Shown piece after piece: positions 15,160 to 20,047 of a DNA stretch of 20,047 bases. The stretch is from JAKBCQ01 sp021807585 (GTDB taxonomy: Bacteria; Planctomycetota; Planctomycetia; Isosphaerales; Isosphaeraceae). The DNA is taken from assembly GCA_027325115.1 (NCBI GenBank), contig DAHWFG010000300.1:1-20047 (forward strand), read 5' to 3'. The notes under the pieces are model-generated. The model made no database searches and was not told where the DNA came from. It saw only the letters and a program-made list of their open reading frames with translations. How positions within the stretch are numbered: position 1 is the first letter of the stretch; each line of letters begins with the position of its first letter. The translations under genes and the position numbers were made by a program.

Positions 15160-17346
15160 CGATCTCCGATCGGTTAGGCCGCGTTGATTGCGCATCTCGG
15201 CCTGAGCCTCGGCCGATAAGCTCGTCCCTTCCAGCTCGGTCTGGTCGGCAAGATCCGCGGCCAATTTGGCAAGGCGTTCGCCGTGCAACAGTTTTGCGAC
15301 CGCGAAGGCTTGCCGTCGCACGTCGAGGTCGATGTAAACGTCGCCCGCGACCGTTGCGACCGACGTGGCGATCGCGTCGCGGGTTTTCTCGGGTAGCTCG
15401 ATCTTTTGAGGGATTGCGTCCGGCGCTTCAATATCAACCCCCGCCGGACCCCGGGTCGAATGTCGAACCCCCATGAGGAAGCGTCGAACGGCCACGAGTG
15501 ACGACATGGCGATTTGCTTATTTCTCGATTGCACGAGTGCGGCGAGAGGGAGAAGCAGGTCGGGGTCTCCCGCCAATCCCGCAGCCTCGGCCGCGTCCGC
15601 GGCGAGCGGGTTGCGGTCGTCGGTGAGGATCTCGCGGATTCGCCTCCGCGCCGTTGCGTCGCCGGTTGCAGCGAGCCCCGCGAGCGCCGCGGCTTGGAGA
15701 CGGCGATCGGGACGAGCCGCGAGAAGCGCCGAGAGATCTTTGAATGTTCGTTTGTCGTTGAGAGTCGCCAGAATCAATGTCGCCTCCGCGGTGTGCGACA
15801 AATCGGCGAGATGCTCGGTCGCCAGATCATAACCGTCATTGAAATCATGACGTGCAAGCATATGAGCAATACGAAGTTTGAACGTCAGGTCGGGCTCGGT
15901 CCTGAGTAAAGGACGGAGGTCGCGGGCGGCCGTTTGCGAATCGAGGTTTTCCAGCGCCGCGAGAGCGATCTCCTTAAGCTGGTAGTCGTTTTCGCGAAGC
16001 ATGCGCGTGAGAACGGGGACGGCGCGGTCGTCTCCCAATCGACCCAGCGCCCACGCCAAGCGATACCGGTCGAGCGGTTGCACGTTCGATTGTTCGGCGG
16101 CGATCAAAAGAAGAGGCAAGCACGACTGGCAACGCATCCGGCCGATCGATTCGATCTCGGCCGCAAGCGGAAGCCCGGCGCGGATCGATCGATCGAGGCG
16201 ACTCTGTAAGATCCGTTCGGTCGCGGCCGCGTCGAGTCGTTCAAGTGCACTAATGTATGTAGATTCAGTTGAGGGATTTTCGTCGAGGGGCGCCTTTTCG
16301 AGCGCCGTCCGGAGCGCGGCGACCGATTGCGGATGATTGATTCGTGAAAGCGCGGTCGACGCGGCGGCGCGCTCGGCATATGTTTTGGATTGAGTCAATT
16401 GCTCGATCAGCCATTCTCGAGCCCATGCGATGTTAACCTTCATCGCGAGCAGCCGGCCGAGCGAATCGAGAGCGGCGAGTCGCACGCTTGTGACGGTTTC
16501 GTCCGATTCGTCCGCGTCCGATTCGAGCACGTCTCGGAGCGCTTCGGCGGTTCGTTCGAGCCCCCCTGGATCCCTGAAAGTGATTTGGCTTGCGAGAACG
16601 TCTTGAAGAACTCCGAGCGCCGCGCCTCGGACGGCGATCGATCGATTACGCGCCGATCTCGTCAGAGATGCTAATATGCGTTCATCGGTGGCCGCCCAAT
16701 CGGCGCGTAACCGAAGGCTTGAAAGGAGCGGCACGGCGGCGAGGCCGTCGACTTTCTCGAGCCGGTCGATGAGAAGCGTCGCGCGGCGACGGCGCGAACG
16801 CGCGTCGTCGACTTCGATCAGCGTTTCAATCACCGACACGAGCGGGTCGTCCGCTCCGGTCAGCAGGGGAACGCGCTCGCCGAACGACGTCGCGCCCGGC
16901 GCGGCCGACACGCAGCCCAAAAACCGTCCCGGTTGCTGCGCCAGGATCAGCAAACGGAATTCGCCTTCTTTTAACGGCGGAGCATAAGTTCCCTCGTCCG
17001 CGGGACATCCCAGATCGGCCGCCGTCATCGAAAGTTGATCGCGATGAAAAAGCCCCTTGAGAACACGGATCGGTTGAAAACGATACTCGCGCAATGCGAC
17101 GTCGGTCTTCGCGCCTTCGACGATCGTCAGCCGACTGACGCTCGCGACCCGCGCGACCATTACGAGGTGCGCCCGGCTCACCCCCGGTTCAAGATTCCAC
17201 CCCTCAAAGCTTTCCTCCGCGGCCGCTCCGCCGCGGGTTAAAGCCGCGGTCATAACGATCGCAAGCATGACCGCGCGACGACGTCTTTTCATCCTTGAGC
17301 GCGTCCAAAACGACGCGCAACATGAGGAAATAAGCAGGTATTTCAT
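15154..17346 (-). CDS. Secreted HEAT-repeat protein in a BlaI/M56 operon
   Basis: A 730-residue protein with a signal sequence placed unusually far in: MKRRRRAVMLAIVMTAALTRGGAAA at about 19-43. The start at 17346 is favoured because its ATG overlaps the M56 stop (ATGA) and AGGAG lies 8 nt upstream. M19 (17292) would give a more normal signal peptide. Residues about 55-160 form a separate small domain (HLVMVARVASV, YRFQPIRVLKGLF, GEFRLLIL, CVSAAPG). It resembles the strand pattern of compact beta domains in secreted proteins, but I cannot name it. From about 165 to 700 there are many HEAT-like helix pairs, for example RYRLAWALGRLGDDRAVPVL and LKEIALAALENLDSQTAARDL. HEAT arrays bind proteins, so a scaffold, inhibitor or ligand-sensing role beside the membrane protease is an inference. 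It is translationally coupled to the M56 gene. Confidence 0.82.
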   Translation of the reverse strand: MKYLLISSCCASFWTRSRMKRRRRAVMLAIVMTAALTRGGAAAEESFEGWNLEPGVSRAHLVMVARVASVSRLTIVEGAKTDVALREYRFQPIRVLKGLFHRDQLSMTAADLGCPADEGTYAPPLKEGEFRLLILAQQPGRFLGCVSAAPGATSFGERVPLLTGADDPLVSVIETLIEVDDARSRRRRATLLIDRLEKVDGLAAVPLLSSLRLRADWAATDERILASLTRSARNRSIAVRGAALGVLQDVLASQITFRDPGGLERTAEALRDVLESDADESDETVTSVRLAALDSLGRLLAMKVNIAWAREWLIEQLTQSKTYAERAAASTALSRINHPQSVAALRTALEKAPLDENPSTESTYISALERLDAAATERILQSRLDRSIRAGLPLAAEIESIGRMRCQSCLPLLLIAAEQSNVQPLDRYRLAWALGRLGDDRAVPVLTRMLRENDYQLKEIALAALENLDSQTAARDLRPLLRTEPDLTFKLRIAHMLARHDFNDGYDLATEHLADLSHTAEATLILATLNDKRTFKDLSALLAARPDRRLQAAALAGLAATGDATARRRIREILTDDRNPLAADAAEAAGLAGDPDLLLPLAALVQSRNKQIAMSSLVAVRRFLMGVRHSTRGPAGVDIEAPDAIPQKIELPEKTRDAIATSVATVAGDVYIDLDVRRQAFAVAKLLHGERLAKLAADLADQTELEGTSLSAEAQAEMRNQRGLTDRRSN

Positions 17347-18434
17347 GGAGATCTCCTCTCGTCAGGGGTTCTTGGACAACATAAGACAAGACTTGATGTC
17401 TTTGTTTCACATTGATCTCGATATGATTTTGAGCCGTTCGTCGCGAGTTCGAGCTTGACGGAAGTCGTCGCCGATTTCGATCGATCGACGAGATTGAACC
17501 TCAATTGACAGGTCGAAAGAACGCAAGCGAGCCCCGCCGCGATCATAAAAGCTCGACTCGTGCGCCCCGACGCGTGCGTATCGTCGAGAATCGCGCGTAA
17601 GCGTGTATCGAGATGATCGGCGTGACTGATCGCCGCGCCGAATTCGGCGGCGGGGGCGGGTGAGCGATCGGTGAAATCGATCACGTCGAGCAACATCCTG
17701 GCGTAATCGCGTCTTGATTCGGGCAACCTGGCCACGACCGCGGCGTCGCAGCAGGTTTCTTCGCAGGCGCGCAACTCTCGACCGATCACTGAGACAATCG
17801 GGAGCCACCAATACGCCACGCTCACCGCGAGCTCGATCATCCGCACCAGGTGATCGCCGCGCTTGATATGAACCAGTTCGTGCAGGATCAGCGCCTCGCG
17901 TTGAGACGCGGTCAATTCATCCAATAAGGCCGAAGGGAGTAACATGCGCGGGCGATACAATCCTGGAATCACCAGCGGTGTGATATAACTTGAAACGACG
18001 AGGATCTTGGGCGGACGCCGAAGCGAAAGCTCGGCGGCAATCCGCTCGGCAAGCGATCGCCATTCCGCGGGCGCCGCGTCCGCGTGCGCGATCAGCCGTT
18101 GGAATCGAGCCCGGCGACTCCACGCGACCCAGGCCGTCATGACCGCGCCCGTCGACCAAACGACCGCCAGAATCGAAGGCGCCAGATCACGCAGGAACGT
18201 GATCGCTCGCGCGTGGTGTTCGCAGCCGCAAAGTCCGAGCACGCAAGCGGTCGATCCCGGCGGTCGACCCAACGACACGGTCGCCGGCGGAGGCGTGATC
18301 AACTTGATGAGCGCGAGCACCCAAAGGATGTGAGCGACGCCGGGCCGCTTGAACCCGCGCTGCGCAATCAAGGCGGCGAGCGCCGTCATAAAAGCCAAAA
18401 TCATGTTCGATCCAATAGATAATAGAAATAACAT
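17343..18434 (-). CDS. M56-family (BlaR1/MecR1-type) membrane metallopeptidase
   Basis: A 363-residue inner-membrane zinc protease. TM segments lie at about 4-24, 34-48, 84-106 and 295-309. The catalytic motif HELVH (185-189) sits in LILHELVHIKRGDHLVR, and the downstream ACEETCCD (E225/E226) supplies the third zinc ligand. In BlaR1/MecR1 the protease is activated by an extracellular penicillin-binding domain and leads to inactivation of BlaI. Here the C-terminus after the last TM is only about 55 residues, so there is no penicillin sensor. Input must come from elsewhere, perhaps from a partner. The gene starts at an ATG (18434) with AAGGAA upstream, 15 nt after the blaI-like stop, and overlaps the HEAT gene start by 4 nt. 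An operator-like sequence lies inside its 3' end (17384-17401). Confidence 0.88.
   Translation of the reverse strand: MLFLLSIGSNMILAFMTALAALIAQRGFKRPGVAHILWVLALIKLITPPPATVSLGRPPGSTACVLGLCGCEHHARAITFLRDLAPSILAVVWSTGAVMTAWVAWSRRARFQRLIAHADAAPAEWRSLAERIAAELSLRRPPKILVVSSYITPLVIPGLYRPRMLLPSALLDELTASQREALILHELVHIKRGDHLVRMIELAVSVAYWWLPIVSVIGRELRACEETCCDAAVVARLPESRRDYARMLLDVIDFTDRSPAPAAEFGAAISHADHLDTRLRAILDDTHASGRTSRAFMIAAGLACVLSTCQLRFNLVDRSKSATTSVKLELATNGSKSYRDQCETKTSSLVLCCPRTPDERRSP
17384..17401. promoter_or_regulatory. Third operator-like site inside the M56 gene 3' end
   Basis: The 18-nt sequence AGACAAGACTTGATGTCT matches the main operator candidate (AGACAAGACGCCTTGTCT, 18889-18906) at 14 of 18 positions. 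AAGACA/TGTCTT arms (17383-17388, 17397-17402) keep it dyad-symmetric. It lies 38 nt before the HEAT-gene start codon, within coding sequence. If bound by the BlaI-like repressor, it would separately control or roadblock transcription into the HEAT gene. Confidence 0.4.
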
Positions 18435-18449
18435 AATATTATTTCCTTG

Positions 18450-18851
18450 TTATTTAGATCGACGCTTGGCGACGGGTTGTTCGTCGAGGAGCGAGCGCAG
18501 GTGAGCCTTCTCTTTGGCGGTCAACGCTCCGCTTTCGACGAGGCAAGTCAGGATCGGAGTCATCGATTTGCCGCCGAGTTGGTCGGCGACGCGTCTCAGT
18601 TCATCGCCGATCAAATCTTCTCGAGCGACTGTGGCGCGAAAAATCCAGTTCGCCTCGTCCCTGCGGCGATGAACGAGATATTTCGCCTCAAGGCGGGACA
18701 GGAGTTTTTGGACCGTGGCGAACTTCGACGCGCCCCCGTCGGGATAGATCAAATCCCGCAGGTCGCGAATCGACGCCTCGCCCGAGCGCCAAAGCTCCTC
18801 CAACACTTTGAGCTCGGCGCCCGTGATCGACGGGAATTGTCGTGGATTCAT
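18450..18851 (-). CDS. BlaI/MecI-family transcriptional repressor
   Basis: A 133-residue winged-helix DNA-binding protein. Residues about 5-75 give the MecI/BlaI fold: ITGAELKVLEELWRSGEASIRDLRDLI, then the recognition area FATVQKLLSRLEAKYLVHRRRD with the usual T-V-Q-K-LL-RL-E-K signature. It continues with the NWIFRATVARED wing-to-dimer link. The C-terminal helices (about 80-125) form the dimer domain. BlaI proteins repress their own operon and are removed when the partner M56 protease signals. I start at the ATG at 18851, with GGAACGG upstream and normal family length; a TTG at 18884 would add 11 atypical residues. Its promoter and two operator candidates lie at 18889-18941. The M56 gene follows after 15 nt. 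Confidence 0.93.
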   Translation of the reverse strand: MNPRQFPSITGAELKVLEELWRSGEASIRDLRDLIYPDGGASKFATVQKLLSRLEAKYLVHRRRDEANWIFRATVAREDLIGDELRRVADQLGGKSMTPILTCLVESGALTAKEKAHLRSLLDEQPVAKRRSK

Positions 18852-18888
18852 CGTGCCGTTCCAACTGCGAGATCGTGCGCCCAAGATG

Positions 18889-18906
18889 AGACAAGACGCC
18901 TTGTCT
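18889..18906. promoter_or_regulatory. Operator candidate O1 of the blaI-like operon
   Basis: AGACAAG-ACGC-CTTGTCT is a perfect dyad with 7-bp arms and a 4-bp centre. It lies just after the expected transcription start (about 18907) of the minus-strand promoter and before the blaI-like ATG. Placement and symmetry fit autorepression by a BlaI dimer. Confidence 0.65.
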
Positions 18907-18913
18907 TGTTCTC

Positions 18914-18941
18914 ATTCTAGACGACTTGTCTTGTATGTCAA
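18914..18941 (-). promoter_or_regulatory. Sigma70-type promoter of the blaI-M56-HEAT operon
   Basis: On the minus strand, TTGACA (18941-18936) is a perfect -35 box. A 16-nt spacer separates it from TAGAAT (18919-18914), a 5/6 match to the -10 box. The predicted start near 18907 leaves a leader of about 56 nt to the ATG at 18851. This is the clearest promoter in the window. Confidence 0.7.
18919..18931. promoter_or_regulatory. Operator candidate O2, between the -35 and -10 boxes
   Basis: AGACGACTTGTCT is an odd dyad (AGAC...GTCT) filling most of the promoter spacer. It shares CTTGTCTTGT (18925-18934) with O1 (18900-18909), a 10-nt exact direct repeat 25 nt apart. Binding here would directly occlude RNA polymerase. 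Confidence 0.55.
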
Positions 18942-19236
18942 GAGTGTTGAGCGACCGAATCGGTTTCGATTTGATCGTGCGATCGCGAGACGCGACGAAC
19001 TGGATCAGGTATCGGAATCGAGAGCGGGAGCGGGAGGGGGGAGACGCTCAAAAAAAGAATCGAGGCGCTTTCGTTCAAGGGGGATCGCACGATCGACGGC
19101 CGCGTTAAGCTTGATCCCGGCGATTGTATGTTATTAATGAATAAATACATAAAGAATGACGCTTCGCGGCGGTTTCAATATAATAAAAGACAAATTCGTA
19201 AAGAAGCGATTGCGCGGGGTTCCGTTGAATCGGCTC

Positions 19237-19259
19237 CGCGCCGGTTTTTCGTCGGCGCG
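19237..19259. other. Small GC hairpin with T-rich loop
   Basis: CGCGCCG (19237-19243) and CGGCGCG (19253-19259) form a perfect 7-bp stem around a 9-nt loop that contains five Ts. No gene ends nearby on either strand, so its purpose is unclear. Confidence 0.35.
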
Positions 19260-19413
19260 CGGCGATAATTGAATCTTCGTCTGTAACTTCCACGTGCCGT
19301 GCGCGCATCTTTGCCACAATGGTTGTCGGATGATACGAACCCGACGCGCAAGTTTTGATGTTGCGCGTTTCCGATTCCTTCGGTATGGAAACTACATATG
19401 CGAATAGATCTGA

Positions 19414-19489
19414 AATACAAGCACGAAGCGCGAGCGAGTGCGTCCATTCGAAAAAAACGACTCACTCGCTCGCGCTTCGAGCTTGTATT
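19414..19489. repeat. Long imperfect-palindrome element, REP/MITE-like
   Basis: AATACAAGC (19414-19422) pairs with GCTTGTATT (19481-19489). After one A-A mismatch, the 17 nt at 19424-19440 (CGAAGCGCGAGCGAGTG) pair perfectly with 19463-19479. After one more mismatch, GTC/GAC adds 3 bp. In total 29 of 31 positions pair, with a 14-nt loop containing A7. A diverged copy of one arm lies 175 nt away. No target duplications or transposase were seen. Confidence 0.8.
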
Positions 19490-19600
19490 CGAACGGCAAT
19501 TCCGGCTTCGGCTCCAAATCAGATGATCGACTTAGCTGTGATCTCATCTCTCGTCAACGAACGCCTTACTTTTCGTCCCTCAAGGAAAAACGCAACCCCA

Positions 19601-19689
19601 AAACGCGCAAGCGAGGATCCGATTAAATGATCAATCGAAAGTTTTCATGCTATTATCATAAGCCACTTGCTTCCGCTTCGGGTTGGTAT
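19601..19689. repeat. Diverged second copy of the hairpin element
   Basis: The 26 nt at 19664-19689 match the right arm of the hairpin (19463-19488) at 20 of 26 positions without gaps. The sequence at 19601-19615 matches part of the left arm (GCGCAAGCGAG against GCGCGAGCGAG). The order of arms is the same, with a longer AT-rich centre. The two arms no longer pair well, as expected for a decayed copy. Confidence 0.45.
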
Positions 19690-19751
19690 GATTGCGGCTG
19701 CGCCGCGTTAGGCAATCTGATAAAGATGCGATCGTGCGAAGCCGCGCCGAA

Positions 19752-20047
19752 TCAGAACTCCGCGAGTTTTTCGTCGGCGTCGCCGAAGCGATCGATCTTC
19801 ACGCCCATGCGGTCGGCGATCGAAAGGTAAAGCGAGCAAAGCTTGCGATGATCGTCGCCTCGATCGCGGTAATCGAGAGTCCTCCCCGTTTCGATCGTCC
19901 CTCCCAGGCCTCCCGCGATCACGAGGGGAACCTTGGACGAATCGTGTTTCGTGCCCGACCACATGCTCGAAGTGAAGATCAGACACGAGTTGTCGAGGAG
20001 CGTGCCGTTCCCCTCGGCGATCGAATCAAGCCGCGTCGCCAGCCGCG
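19752..20047 (-). CDS. DUF1552 protein, C-terminal part only
   Basis: The frame is open from the right window edge to a TGA at 19752-19754, giving the last 98 residues; the start lies outside the window. The readable part contains LLDNSCLIFTSSMWSGTKHD, VPLVIAGGLGGTIETG, and KLCSLYLSIADRMGVKIDRFGDADEKL. This is the typical end of DUF1552 proteins, a family common in planctomycetes, usually Tat-exported and often next to a DUF1592/DUF1588 cytochrome-c-like partner. Its biochemical role is unknown. The partner gene would be expected to the right, outside the window. Confidence 0.85.
   Translation of the reverse strand, partial: RLATRLDSIAEGNGTLLDNSCLIFTSSMWSGTKHDSSKVPLVIAGGLGGTIETGRTLDYRDRGDDHRKLCSLYLSIADRMGVKIDRFGDADEKLAEF

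Larger units (their letters stand above)
18942..19751. other. 810-nt non-coding stretch with hairpin repeats
   Basis: This lies between the blaI promoter and the DUF1552 gene 3' end. No gene is supported. It holds a GC hairpin with a T-rich loop (19237-19259), a near-perfect long hairpin element (19414-19489) and a diverged partner sequence (19601-19689). AT-rich patches occur at about 19125-19200 and 19620-19665. Confidence 0.55.

Noticed and set aside
17343..18851. A beta-lactam resistance locus
   Set aside because: BlaI and M56 families are present, but there is no beta-lactamase gene and no penicillin-binding sensor domain, so resistance cannot be claimed.
19414..19489. CRISPR repeat
   Set aside because: There is one hairpin and one decayed copy, without regular spacers or cas genes.
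19708..19986. A 92-codon minus-strand frame at the right end
   Set aside because: It overlaps the DUF1552 C-terminus in another frame and is strongly Arg-rich.

Overview
The window looks like chromosomal DNA from a planctomycete (phylum Planctomycetota, probably class Planctomycetia). The case rests on the gene set: a fused SecD-SecF, a TPR protein carrying two RNA-polymerase alpha-CTD modules, an FGly-type sulfatase, a Tat-exported YbhE-like lactonase, a BlaI/M56 peptidase pair with a HEAT-repeat partner, and the C-terminus of a DUF1552 protein. No rRNA, tRNA, CRISPR array, insertion sequence or phage gene was recognised. The DNA is GC-rich, with short AT-rich islands between genes and a striking excess of GATC, mostly as GATCG/CGATC, in coding and non-coding DNA alike.

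Layout. (1) 1-1162, minus: 5' part of an exported alpha/beta-hydrolase gene that runs off the left edge. (2) 1645-7906, minus: a housekeeping block transcribed right to left in the order TPR/alpha-CTD protein, tgt, yajC, secDF. tgt-yajC-secD-secF is a classical bacterial gene order; here secD and secF are fused, and a putative nucleic-acid- or polymerase-contacting protein sits 4 nt upstream of tgt. (3) 7907-9268: a 1.36-kb stretch without a convincing gene, holding an AT-rich island with a 13-bp inverted repeat. (4) 9269-12720, plus: lactonase, DRG/Obg-like TGS GTPase, and a REC-HATPase protein, each probably with its own control. (5) 12909-13400, minus: an unrecognised but well-formed gene, divergent from a sulfatase at 13628-15010, plus. 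(6) 15154-18851, minus: a blaI-like repressor, an M56 peptidase and a secreted HEAT-repeat protein. This is a compact operon with a clear sigma70-type promoter overlapped by two palindromic operator candidates. A third operator-like sequence lies inside the 3' end of the peptidase gene. (7) 18942-19751: non-coding DNA with a near-perfect 31-bp-arm hairpin element and a diverged second copy. (8) 19752-20047, minus: C-terminal 98 residues of a DUF1552 protein.

How the genes work together. The secDF/yajC products assist Sec export. Much of the rest of the window (hydrolase, lactonase, sulfatase, HEAT protein) encodes exported proteins. The BlaI/M56 module resembles the BlaR1-BlaI circuit, in which a membrane metalloprotease relieves repression. 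Here, however, there is no beta-lactamase gene and no penicillin-binding sensor domain, and the third gene is a signal-peptide HEAT protein. It is the best candidate in the window for a less described signalling system. Two large minus-strand partial genes at the window edges have no in-window start or stop and are easily missed.
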